Shown here: in pieces, positions 21,701 through 35,930 of the stretch
How positions within the stretch are numbered: the first letter of the stretch is position 1
Layout of the letters: each line of letters opens with the position of its first letter
NCBI RefSeq assembly: GCF_050948215.1
Contig: NW_027488889.1
Coordinates: 1-64,000, forward strand
Source of the DNA: Halictus rubicundus
Taxonomy: Eukaryota > Arthropoda > Insecta > Hymenoptera > Halictidae
DNA: 64,000 bases
Direction of reading: 5' to 3'
Made by a program: the position numbers and the translations under genes
Notes under the pieces: model-generated
Databases searched by the model: none
What the model was told of the DNA's origin: nothing
Seen by the model: only the letters and a program-made list of their open reading frames with translations

Positions 21701-24700
21701 AGGATAGGATAGGATAGAGGATAGGGTAGGATAGAGGATAGGATAGGATAGGGGATAGGATAGGATAGATGATATTATAGGAAGGAGGATAGGATAGGAT
21801 AGAGGATCGGATAGGATAGAGGATTGGATAGGATAGAGGATAGGATAGGATAGAGGATAGGATAGGATAGAGGATAGGATAGGGTAGAGGATAGGATCGG
21901 ATAGGATAGAGGATAGGATAGGATAGGATAGAGGATAGGACATAGGATTGCATAGGATAGAGAATAGGATACGATAGAGGATAGGATAGGATTGTATAGA
22001 GAATAGGTTGGGATAGAGGATAGGATAGGATAGAGTATAGGATAGGATAGAGAATAGGACAGGGCAGGGAATAGGATAGGATAGAGGATAGGATAGGATA
22101 GAGGATAGGATAGGATAGAGGATAGGATAGGATAGAGGATAGGATAGGATAGAGGATAGGATAGGATAGAGGATCGGATAGGATAGAGGATAGGATAGGA
22201 TAGAGGATAGGATAGGATACAGGATAGGATAGGATAGAGGATAGGATAGGATAGAGGATACGATATAGGATTGGATAGGATACAGAAGAGGATACGATAG
22301 AGGATAGGGTACGATTGGATAGAGAATAGGATGGGCTAGAGGATAGGATAGGATAGAGGATAGGATAGGATAGAGGATAGGATAGAGGATAGGATAGAGG
22401 ATAGGATAGAGGATAGGATAGGATAGAGGATAGGATAGGATAGAGGATAGGATAGGATAGAGGATAGGATAGGATAGAGGATAGGATAGGATAGAGGATA
22501 GGATAGGATAGAGGATAGGATAGAGGATAGGATAGGATAGAGGATAGGGTAGGATAGAGGATAGGATAGGATAGAGGATAGGGTAGGATAGAGGATAGGA
22601 TAGGGTAGAGGATAGGATAGGATAGAGGATAGGATAGGATAGAGGATAGGATAGGATAGAGGATTGGATAGGATAGAGGATAGGATAGGATAGAGGATAG
22701 GATAGGATAGAGGATAGGATAGGATAGAGGATAGGATCGGATAGGATAGAGGATAGGATAGGATAGGATAGAAGATAGGACATAGGATTGCATAGGATAG
22801 AGAATAGGATACGATAGAGGATAGGATAGGATTGTATAGAGAATAGGTTGGGATAGAGGATATAATAGGATAGAGTATAGGATAGGATAGAGAATAGGAT
22901 AGAGGATAGGATAGGATAGAGGATAGGATAGGATAGAGGATAGGATAGGATAGAGGATAGGATAGGATAGAGGATAGGATAGGATAGAGGATAGGATAGG
23001 ATAGAGGATAGGATAGGATACAGGATAGGATAGGATAGAGGATAGGATAGGATAGAGGATACGATATAGGATTGGATAGGATACAGAAGAGGATACTATA
23101 GAGGATAGAGTAGGATTGGATAGAGAATAGGATGGGCTAGAGGATAGGATAGGATAGAGGATAGGATAGGATAGAGGATAGGATAGGATAGAGGATAGGG
23201 TAGGATAGAGGATAGGATAGGATAGAGGATAGGATAGGATAGAGGATAGGATGGGATAGAGGATAGGATAGGATAGAGGATAGGATAGAATAGAGGATAG
23301 GATAGAGGATAGGATAGGGTGGAGGATAGGATAGGATAGAGGATAGGATAGGATAGAGGATAGGATAGGATAGAGGATAGGGTAGGATAGAGGATAGGAT
23401 AGGATAGGGGATAGGATAGGATAGAGAATAGGATTGGATAGATGATATTATAGGAAGGAGGATAGGATATAATAGAGGATACTATATTCTAGAGGATAGG
23501 ATAGGATAGAGGATCGGATAGGATAGAGGATTGGATGGGATAGAGGATACGATAGGATAGTGGATAGGATAGAGAATAGGATAGGATAGAGGATAGGATA
23601 GGATAGAGGATAGGATAGGATAGAGGATAGGATAGGATAGAGGATAGGGTAGGATAGAGGATAGGATCGGATAGGATAGAGGATAGGGTAGGATAGGATA
23701 GAGGATAGGATAGGATAGAGGATAGGATAGGATAGAGAATAGGATAGGATAGAGGATAGGATAGGATAGAGGATAGGATAGGATAGAGGATAGGATAGGA
23801 TAGAGGATAGGGTAGGTTAGAGGATAGGATAGGATAGAGGATAGGATAGGATAGAGGATAGGGTAGGATAGGATAGAGGATAGGATAGAGGATAGGATGG
23901 GATAGGATAGAGGATAGGACATAGGATTGGATAGGGTAGAGAATAGGATACGATAGAGGATAGGATATGATTGGATAGGATAGAGAATAGGAGACGATAG
24001 AGGATAGGATAGGATTGGATAGAGAATAGGATGGGCTAGAGGATAGGATAGGATAGAGGATAGGATAGGATAGAGGATAGGATAGGATAGAGGATAGGAT
24101 AGGATAGAGGATAGGATAGGATAGAGGAAAGGATAGGATACAGGATAGGATAGGATAGAGGATAGGATAGGATAGAGGATACGATATAGGATTGGATAGG
24201 ATACAGAAGAGGATACGATAGAGGATAGGGTAGGATAGAGGATAGGATAGGATAGGGGATAGGATAGGATAGGATAGAGGATAGGAGACGATATAGGATA
24301 GGATAGGATAGATGAGATTATAGGAAAGAGTATAGGATATGATACAGGATACGATATTATAGAGGATAGGATAGGATAGAGGATTGGATAGGATAGAGGA
24401 TTGGATAGGATAGAGGATACGATTTTATAGAGGACAGGATAGCATAGGGGATAGGATAGAAGATACGATTTTATAGAGGACAGGATAGCATAGGGGATAG
24501 GATTGAGGATAGATTATAGGATAGAGGATACGATAGGATAGAAGATAGGATAGGATAGAGGATAGGATAGGATAGAGGATAGAATCGGATAGGATAGAAG
24601 ATAGGATAGGATAGGATAGTGGATAGGACATAGGATTGCATAGGATAGAGAATAGGATACGATAGAGGATAGGATAGGATTCTATAGAGAATAGGATGGG

Positions 24701-27700
24701 ATAGAGGATAGGATAGGATAGAGTATAGGATAGGATAGAAGATAGGATAGGATAGAGGATAGGATAGGATAGAGAATAGGATAGGATAGAGGATAGGATA
24801 GGATAGTGGATAGGATAGAGAATAGGACAGGGCAGAGAATAGGATAGGATAGAGGATAGGATAGGATAGAGGATAGGATAGGATAGAGGATAGGGTAGGA
24901 TAGGATAGAGGATAGGATAGAGGATAGGATGGGATAGGATAGAGGATAGGACATAGGATTGGATAGGGTAGAGAATAGGATACGATAGAGGATAGGATAT
25001 GATTGGATAGGATAGAGAATAGGAGACGATAGAGGATAGGATAGGATTGGATAGAGAATAGGATGGGCTAGAGGATAGGATAGGATAGAGGATAGGATAG
25101 GATAGAGGATAGGATAGGATAGAGGATAGGATAGGATAGAGGATAGGATAGGATAGAGGAAAGGATAGGATACAGGATAGGATAGGATAGAGGATAGGAT
25201 AGGATAGAGGATACGATATAGGATTGGATAGGATACAGAAGAGGATACGATAGAGGATAGGGTAGGATTGGATAGAGAATAGGATGGGCTAGAGGATAGG
25301 ATAGGATAGAGGATAGGATAGGTTAGAGGATAGGATAGGATAAAGGATAGGATAGGATAGAGGATAGGATAGGATAGAGGATAGAATAGGATAGAGGATA
25401 GGATAGAGGATAGGATAGGATAGAGGATAGGATAGGATAGAGGATAGGGTAGGATAGAGGATAGGATAGGATAGAGGATAGGATAGGATAGAGGATAGAA
25501 TCGGATAGGATAGAAGATAGGATAGGATAGGATAGTGGATAGGACATAGGATTGCATAGGATAGAGAATAGGATACGATAGAGGATAGGATAGGATTCTA
25601 TAGAGAACAGGATGGGATAGAGGATAGGATAGGATAGAGTATAGGATAGGATAGAAGATAGGATAGGATAGAGGATAGGATAGGATAGAGAATAGGATAG
25701 GATAGAGGATAGGATAGGATAGTGGATAGGATAGAGAATAGGACAGGGCAGAGAATAGGATAGGATAGAGGATAGGATAGGATAGAGGATAGGATAGGAT
25801 AGAGGATAGGGTAGGATAGGATAGAGGATAGGATAGAGGATAGGATGGGATAGGATAGAGGATAGGACATAGGATTGGATAGGGTAGAGAATAGGATACG
25901 ATAGAGGATAGGATATGATTGGATAGGATAGAGAATAGGAGACGATAGAGGATAGGATAGGATTGGATAGAGAATAGGATGGGCTAGAGGATAGGATAGG
26001 ATAGAGGATAGGATAGGATAGAGGATAGGATAGGATAGAGGATAGGATAGGATAGAGGATAGGATAGGATAGAGGAAAGGATAGGATACAGGATAGGATA
26101 GGATAGAGGATAGGATAGGATAGAGGATACGATATAGGATTGGATAGGATACAGAAGAGGATACGATAGAGGATAGGGTAGGATTGGATAGAGAATAGGA
26201 TGGGCTAGAGGATAGGATAGGATAGAGGATAGGATAGGTTAGAGGATAGGATAGGATAAAGGATAGGATAGGATAGAGGATAGGATAGGATAGAGGATAG
26301 AATAGGATAGAGGATAGGATAGAGGATAGGATAGGATAGAGGATAGGATAGGATAGAGGATAGGGTAGGATAGAGGATAGGATAGGATAGGGGATAGGAT
26401 AGGATAGATGATATTATAGGAAGGAGGATAGGATAGGATAGAGGATCGGATAGGATAGAGGATTGGATAGGATAGAGGATAGGATAGGATAGAGGATAGG
26501 ATAGGATAGAGGATAGGATAGGGTAGAGGATAGGATCGGATAGGATAGAGGATAGGATAGGATAGGATAGAGGATAGGACATAGGATTGCATAGGATAGA
26601 GAATAGGATACGATAGAGGATAGGATAGGATTGTATAGAGAATAGGTTGGGATAGAGGATAGGATAGGATAGAGTATAGGATAGGATAGAGAATAGGACA
26701 GGGCAGGGAATAGGATAGGATAGAGGATAGGATAGGATAGAGGATAGGATAGGATAGAGGATAGGATAGGATAGAGGATAGGATAGGATAGAGGATAGGA
26801 TAGGATAGAGGATAGGATAGGATAGAGGATAGGATAGGATACAGGATAGGATAGGATAGAGGATAGGATAGGATAGAGGATACGATATAGGATTGGATAG
26901 GATACAGAAGAGGATACGATAGAGGATAGGGTACGATTGGATAGAGAATAGGATGGGCTAGAGGATAGGATAGGATAGAGGATAGGATAGGATAGAGGAT
27001 AGGATAGAGGATAGGATAGAGGATAGGATAGAGGATAGGATAGAGGATAGGATAGGATAGAGGATAGGATAGGATAGAGGATAGGATAGGATAGAGGATA
27101 GGATAGGATAGAGTATAGGATAGGATAGAGGATAGGATAGGATAGAGGATAGGATAGGATACAGGATAGGATAGGATAGAGGATAGGATAGGATAGAGGA
27201 TACGATATAGGATTGGATAGGATACAGAAGAGGATACTATAGAGGATAGGGTAGGATTGGATAGAGAATAGGATGGGCTAGAGGATAGGATAGGATAGAG
27301 GATAGGATAGGATAGAGGATAGGATAGGATAGAGGATAGGGTAGGATAGAGGATAGGATAGGATAGAGGATAGGATAGGATAGAGGATAGGATAGGGTAG
27401 AGGATAGGATAGGATAGAGGATAGGATAGGATAGAGGATAGGATAAAATAGAGGATAGGATAGAGGATAGGATAGGGTGGAGGATAGGATAGGATAGAGG
27501 ATAGGATAGGATAGAGGATAGGGTAGGATAGAGGATAGGATAGGATAGGGGATAGGATAGGATAGAGAATAGGATTGGATAGATGATATTATAGGAAGGA
27601 GGATAGGATATAATAGAGGATACTATATTCTAGAGGATAGGATAGGATAGAGGATCGGATAGGATAGAGGATTGGATGGGATAGAGGATACGATAGGATA

Positions 27701-29420
27701 GTGGATAGGATAGAGAATAGGATTGGATAGAGGATAGGATAGGATAGAGGATAGGATAGGATAGAGGATAGGATAGGATAGAGGATAGGGTAGGATAGAG
27801 GATAGGATCGGATAGGATAGAGGATAGGGTAGGATAGGATAGAGGATAGGATAGGATAGAGGATAGGAGACGATATAGGATAGGATAGGATAGATGAGAT
27901 TATAGGAAAGAGTATAGGATATGATACAGGATACGATATTATAGAGGATAGGATAGGATAGAGGATTGGATAGGATAGAGGATTGGATAGGATAGAGGAT
28001 ACGATTTTATAGAGGACAGGATAGCATAGGGGATAGGATAGAAGATACGATTTTATAGAGGACAGGATAGCATAGGGGATAGGATTGAGGATAGATTATA
28101 GGATAGAGGATACGATAGGATAGAAGATAGGATAGGATAGAGGATAGGATAGGATAGAGGATAGAATCGGATAGGATAGAGGATAGGATAGGATAGGATA
28201 GAGGATAGGACATAGGATTGCATAGGATAGAGAATAGGATACGATAGAGGATAGGATAGGATTCTATAGAGAATAGGATGGGATAGAGGATAGGATAGGA
28301 TAGAGTATAGGATAGGATAGAAGATAGGATAGGATAGAGGATAGGATAGGATAGAGAATAGGATAGGATAGAGGATAGGATAGGATAGTGGATAGGATAG
28401 AGAATAGGACAGGGCAGAGAATAGGATAGGATAGAGGATAGGATAGGATAGAGGATAGGATAGGATAGAGGATAGGATAGGATAGAGGATAGGGTAGGAT
28501 AGGATAGAGGATAGGATAGAGGATAGGATGGGATAGGATAGAGGATAAGACATAGGATTGGATAGGGTAGAGAATAGGATACGATAGAGGATAGGATATG
28601 ATTGGATAGGATAGAGAATAGGAGACGATAGAGGATAGGATAGGATTGGATAGAGAATAGGATGGGCTAGAGGATAGGATAGGATAGAGGATAGGATAGG
28701 ATAGAGGATAGGATAGGATAGAGGATAGGATAGGATAGAGGATAGGATAGGATAGAGGAAAGGATAGGATACAGGATAGGATAGGATAGAGGATAGGATA
28801 GGTTAGAGGATAGGATAGGATAGAGGATAGGATAGGATAGAGGATAGGATAGGATAGAGGATAGAATAGAATAGAGGATAGGATAGAGGATAGGATAGGA
28901 TAGAGGATAGGATAGGATAGAGGATAGGGTAGGATAGAGGATAGGATAGGATAGGGGATAGGATAGGATAGATGATATTATAGGAAGGAGGATAGGATAG
29001 GATAGAGGATCGGATAGGATAGAGGATTGGATAGGATAGAGGATAGGATATGATAGAGGATAGGATAGGATAGAGGATAGGATAGGATAGAGGATAGGAT
29101 CGGATAGGATAGAGGATAGGATAGGATAGGATAGAGGATAGGACATAGGATTGCATAGGATAGAGAATAGGATACGATAGAGGATAGGATAGGATTGTAT
29201 AGAGAATAGGTTGGGATAGAGGATAGGATAGGATAGAGTATAGGATAGGATAGAGAATAGGACAGGGCAGGGAATAGGATAGGATAGAGGATAGGATAGG
29301 ATAGAGGATAGGATAGGATAGAGGATAGGATAGGATAGAGGATAGGATAGGATAGAGGATAGGATAGGATAGAGGATAGGATAGGATAGAGGATAGGATA
29401 GGATAGAGGATAGGATAGGA
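14030..29420. repeat. 17-bp satellite, family A main block with one embedded family C copy
   Basis: This is a long array with nested duplications. One marker is a paired GATTTTATAGAGGACAGG, at 15,238, 19,074, 20,725, 24,421 and 28,003, giving spacings of 3,836, 1,651, 3,696 and 3,582 bp. A copy of family C lies at about 16,260-17,850. GGAAGGAGG and GGACAGGGCAG words recur in each unit. Long minus-strand frames here (up to 473 codons) are not genes. Confidence 0.9.
16259..19560. repeat. 3.8-kb-spaced higher-order duplication, copy 2
   Basis: This is the second copy of 12,440-15,730. The family A portion (about 17.9-19.55 kb) is duplicated once more, 1,651 bp downstream. Confidence 0.8.
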
Positions 29421-32400
29421 TAGAGGATAGGATAGGATATAGGATATTATAGGATACAGGATAGGATAGAATAGAGGATAGGACAGGGGATGGGATAGGA
29501 TAGGGGATAGAAGACGATAGAGGATAGGATAGGATAGAGGATAGGATCGGATAGAGGATAGGATAGGTGATTGGATAGGATAGAGGATAGGATCGGATAG
29601 AGGGTAGGATAGGTGATTGAATAGGAAAGAGGATAGGATAAGATAGAGGATAGGATAGGATAGAGGATAGGATATAATAGAGGATAGGATAGGATGGAGG
29701 ATAGGATAGGATAGAGGATAGGATAGGATAGAGGATAGGATAGGATATAGGATATTATAGGATACAGGATAGGATAGGATAGAGGGTAGGGTAGGATAGA
29801 GGATGGGATAGGATAGGGTAAAGAATAGGATAAAGGATAGGATAGGATGGAGGATAGGATAGGTGATTGGATAGGATAGAGTGTAGGATCGGATAGAATA
29901 TAGGATAGGTCATTGGATAGGATAGAAGATAGGATAAGATAGAGGATAGGATAGGATAGAGGATAGGATATAATAGAGGATAGGATAGGGGATTCGTTGG
30001 ATAGAGGACAGGATAGGATAGAGGATAGGATAGGATAGCGGATAGTATAGGATAGAGTATAGAATAGGATAAAGGATAGGATAGGATAGAGGATAGGATA
30101 GGATTGAGGATAGGATAGGATAGAGGATAGGATAGGATAGAGGATAGGATAGGATAGAGGATAGGATAGGATAGGATAGAGGATAGGATAGGGGATTCGT
30201 TGGATAGAGGATAGGATAGGATAGAGGATAGGATAGCATAACGGATAGTATAGGATACAGTATAGAATAGGATAGAGTATAGAATAGGATAAAGGATAGG
30301 ATAGGATAGAGGATAGGATAGGATTGAGGATAGGATAGGATAGAGGATACGATAGGATAGAGGAAAGGATAGGGGATTGGATAGGATAGAGGACAGGAGA
30401 CGATAGAAGATAGGATAGGATAGAGGATAGGATAGGAGAGAGGATAGGATAGGATAGACGATAGGATAGGATAGAGGATAGGATAGGATAGGATAGAGGA
30501 TAGGATAGGGGATTGGATAGGACAGAGGATACGATAGGATAGAGGATAGGATCGGATAGAGGATAGGATAGGTGATTGGATAGGATAGAGGATAGGATAA
30601 GATAGAGGATAGGATAGGATAGAGGATAGGATAGGATAGAGGATAGGATAGGATAGAGGATAGGATAGGATATAGGATATTATATGATACAGGATAGGAT
30701 AGGATAGAGGGTAGGGTAGGATAGAGGGTGGGATAGGATAGAGTATAGGATCCGATAGAGGATATGATAGGGGATTCGTTGGATACAGGATAGGATAGGA
30801 TAGAGGATAGGATAGGATAGAGGATAGTATACGATAGAGTATAGAATAGGATAAAGGATAGGATAGGATAGAGGATAGGATAGGATAGAGGATAGGATAC
30901 TATAGAGGATAGGATAGGATAGAGGATAGGATAGGATAGAAGATAGGATAGGATTGAGGATAGGATAGGATTCAGGATAGGATAGGATAGAGGATACGAT
31001 AGGATAGAGGAAAGGATAGGGGATTGGATAGGATAGAGGACAGGAGACGATAGAAGATAGGATAGGATAGAGGATAGGATAGGAGAGAGGATAGGATAGG
31101 ATAGAGGATAGGTTAGGATAGAGGATAGGATAGGATAGGATAGAGGATAGGATAGGATAGCGGATAGTATAGGATAGATTATAGAATAGGGTAAAGGAAT
31201 GGATAGGATAGAGGATAGGATAGGATTGAGGATAGGATAGGATAGAGGATACGATAGGATAGAGGAAAGGATAGGGGATTGGATAGGATAGAGGACAGGA
31301 GACGATAGAAGATAGGATAGGATAGAGGATAGGATAGGAGAGAGGATAGGATAGGATAGAGGATAGGATAGGATAGAGGATAGGATAGGATAGGATAGAG
31401 GATAGGATAGGGGATTGGATAGGACAGAGGATACGATAGGATAGAGGATAGGATCGGATAGAGGATAGGATAGGTGATTGGATAGGATAGAGGATAGGAT
31501 AAGATAGAGGATAGGATAGGATAGAGGATAGGATAGGATAGAGGATAGGATAGGAGAGAGGATAGGATAGGATAGAGGATAGGATAGGATAGGAAAGAGG
31601 TAAGGATAGGGGATTGGATAGTACAGAGGATACGATAGGATAGAGGATAGGATCGGATAGAGGATAGGATAGGTGATTGGATAGGATAGAGGATAGGATA
31701 GGATAGAGGATAGGATACTATAGAGGATAGGATAGGATAGAGGATAGGATAGGATAGAAGATAGGATCCGATAGAGGATAGGATAGGGGATTCGTTGGAT
31801 AGAGGATAGGATAGGATAGAGGATAGGATAGGATAGAGGATAGGATAGGATAGAGGATAGGATAGGATAGAGGATAGGATAGGATAGAGGATAGGATAGG
31901 ATAGAGGATAGGATAGGATAGAGGATAGGATAGGATAGAGGATAGGATAGGATAGAGGATAGGATAGGATAGAGGATAGGATAGGATAGAGGATAGGATA
32001 GGATATAGGATATTATATGATACAGGATAGGATAGGATAGAGGGTAGGGTAGGATAGAGGGTGGGATAGGATAGAGTATAGGATCCGATAGAGGATTGGA
32101 TAGGGGATTCGTTGGATACAGGATAGGATAGGATAGAGGATAGGATAGGATAGCGGATAGTATACGATAGAGTATAGAATAGGATAAAGGATAGGATAGG
32201 ATAGAGGATAGGATAGGGTAGAGGATAGGATACTATAGAGGATAGGATAGGATAGAGGATAGGATAGGATAGAAGATAGGATAGGATAGAGGATAGGATA
32301 GGATAGAGGATAGGATAGGATAGAAGATAGGATAGGATAGAGGATAGGATAGGATAGAGGATAGGATAGGATAGAGGGTAGGATAGGATAGAGGATAGGA

Positions 32401-33399
32401 TAGGATATAGGATATTATAGGATACAGGATAGGATAGGATAGAGGGCAGGATAGGATAGAGGATAGGACAGGGGATGGGATAGGATAGGGGATAGAAGAC
32501 GATAGAGGATAGGATAGGATAGAGGATAGGATCGGATAGAGGATAGGATAGGTGATTGGATAGGATAGAGGATAGGATCGGATAGAGGGTAGGATAGGTG
32601 ATTGGATAGGATAGAGGATAGGATAAGATAGAGGATAGGATAGGATAGAGGCTAGGATATAATAGAGGATAGGATAGGGGATTCGTTGGATAGAGGATAG
32701 GATAGGATAGAGGATAGGATAAGATAGAGGATTGGATAGGATAAGATAGAGGATAGGATAGGATAGAGGATAGGATAGGATAGAGGCTAGGATCGGATAG
32801 AGGATAGGATAGGTGATTGGATAGGATAGAGGATAGGATCGGATAGAATATAGGATAGGTGATTGGATAGGATAGAGGATAGGATAAGATAGAGGATAGG
32901 ATAGGATAAAGGATAGGATATAATAGAGTATAGGATCCGATAGAGGATAGGATAGGGGATTCGTTGGATAGTGGATAGGATAGGATAGAGGATAGGATAG
33001 GATAGCGGATAGTATAGGATAGAGTATAGAACAGGATAAAGGATAGGATAGGATAGATGATAGGATAGGATTGAGGATAGGATAGGATAGAGGATACGAT
33101 AGGATAGAGGAAAGGATAGGGGATTGGATAGGATAGAGGACAGGAGACGATAGAAGATAGGATAGGATAGAGGATAGGATAGGAGAGAGGATAGGATAGG
33201 ATAGAGGATAGGATAGGATAGAGGATAGGATACTATAGAGGATAGGATAGGATAGAGGATAGGATAGGATAGAAGATAGGATAGGATAGAGGATAGGATA
33301 GATAGAGGATAGGATAGGATAGAGGATAGGATAGGATAGAGGATAGGATAAGATAGAGGATAGGATAGGATATAGGATATTATAGGATACAGGATAGGA

Positions 33400-35930
33400 T
33401 AGGATAGAGGGTAGGGTAGGATAGAGGATGGGATAGGATAGAGGATGGGATAGGAGAGAGGATACGATAGGATAGTGGATAGGATAGGGTACAGGATAGT
33501 ATAGGATAGAGTATAGAATAGGATAAAGGATAGGATAGGATAGAGGATAGGATAGGATTGAGGATAGGATAGGATAGAGGATACGATAGGATAGAGGAAA
33601 GGATAGGGGATTGGATAGGATAGAGGACAGGAGACGATAGAAGATAGGATAGGATAGAGGATAGGATAGGAGAGAGGATAGGATAGGATAGAGGATAGGA
33701 TAGGATAGCGGATAGTATAGGATACAGTATAGAATAGGATAGAGTATAGAATAGGATAAAGGATAGGATAGGATAGATGATAGGATAGGATTGAGGATAG
33801 GATAGGATAGAGGATACGATAGGATAGAGGAAAGGATAGGGGATTGGATAGGATAGAGGACAGGAGACGATAGAAGATAGGATAGGATAGAGGATAGGAT
33901 AGGAGAGAGGATAGGATAGGATAGAGGATAGGATAGGATAGAGGATAGGATAGGATAGGAAAGAGGTAAGGACAGGGGATTGGATAGGACAGAGGATACG
34001 ATAGGATAGAGGATAGGATCGGATAGAGGATAGGATAGGTGATTGGATAGGATAGAGGATAGGATAGGATAGAGGATAGGATACTATAGAGGATAGGATA
34101 GGATAGAGGATAGGATAGGATAGAAGATAGGATAGGATAGAGGATAGGATAGAATGAGGATAGGATAGGATAGAGGATAGGATAGGATAGAGGATAGGAT
34201 AAGATAGAGGATAGGATAGGATATAGGATATTATAGGATACAGGATAGGATAGGATAGAGGATAGGGTAGGATAGCGGATAGGATAGGATAGAGTATAGA
34301 ATAGGATAAAGGATAGGATAGGATAGAGGATAGGATAGGTGATTGGATAGGATAGAGTATAGGATCGGATAGAATATAGGATAGGTGATTGGATAGGATA
34401 GAGGATAGGATAAGATAGAGGATAGGATAGGATAAAGGATAGGATATAATAGAGTATAGGATCCGATAGAGGATAGGATAGGGGATTCGTTGGATAGTGG
34501 ATAGGATAGGATAGAGGATAGGATAGGATAGCGGATAGTATAGGATAGAGTATAGAACAGGATAAAGGATAGGATAGGATAGATGATAGGATAGGATTGA
34601 GGATAGGATAGGATAGAGGATACGATAGGATAGAGGAAAGGATAGGGGATTGGATAGGATAGAGGACAGGAGACGATAGAAGATAGGATAGGATAGAGGA
34701 TAGGATAGGAGAGAGGATAGGATAGGATAGAGGATAGGATAGGATGGAGGATAGGATAGGATAGGAAAGAGGTAAGGATAGGGGATTGGATAGGACAGAG
34801 GATACGATAGGATAGAGGATAGGATCGGATAGAGGATAGGATAGGTGATTGGATAGGATAGAGGATAGGATAGGATAGAGGATAGGATACTATAGAGGAT
34901 AGGATAGGATAGAGGATAGGATAGGATAGAAGATAGGATAGGATAGAGGATAGGATAGATAGAGGATAGGATAGGATAGAGGATAGGATAGGATAGAGGA
35001 TAGGATAAGATAGAGGATAGGATAGGATATAGGATATTATAGGATACAGGATAGGATAGGATAGAGGGTAGGGTAGGATAGAGGATGGGATAGGATAGAG
35101 GATGGGATAGGAGAGAGGATACGATAGGATAGTGGATAGGATAGGGTACAGGATAGTATAGGATAGAGTATAGAATAGGATAAAGGATAGGATAGGATAG
35201 AGGATAGGATAGGATTGAGGATAGGATAGGATAGAGGATACGATAGGATAGAGGAAAGGATAGGGGATTGGATAGGATAGAGGACAGGAGACGATAGAAG
35301 ATAGGATAGGATAGAGGATAGGATAGGAGAGAGGATAGGATAGGATAGAGGATAGGATAGGATAGCGGATAGTATAGGATACAGTATAGAATAGGATAGA
35401 GTATAGAATAGGATAAAGGATAGGATAGGATAGATGATAGGATAGGATTGAGGATAGGATAGGATAGAGGATACGATAGGATAGAGGAAAGGATAGGGGA
35501 TTGGATAGGATAGAGGACAGGAGACGATAGAAGATAGGATAGGATAGAGGATAGGATAGGATATAGGATATTATAGGATACAGGATAGGATAGGATAGAG
35601 GGTAGGGTAGGATAGAGGATGGGATAGGATAGAGGATGGGATAGGAGAGAGGATACGATAGGATAGTGGATAGGATAGGGTACAGGATAGTATAGGATAG
35701 AGTATAGAATAGGATAAAGGATAGGATAGGATAGAGGATAGGATAGGATTGAGGATAGGATAGGATAGAGGATACGATAGGATAGAGGAAAGGATAGGGG
35801 ATTGGATAGGATAGAGGACAGGAGACGATAGAAGATAGGATAGGATAGAGGATAGGATAGGAGAGAGGATAGGATAGGATAGAGGATAGGATAGGATAGC
35901 GGATAGTATAGGATACAGTATAGAATAGGA
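33400..35930. repeat. 2,526-bp higher-order repeat, copy 1
   Basis: The markers GAGGGTAGGG (33,407; 35,064), AAGAGGTAAGG (33,961; 34,767) and GGATAAG (34,408) all recur exactly 2,526 bp later. Confidence 0.8.
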
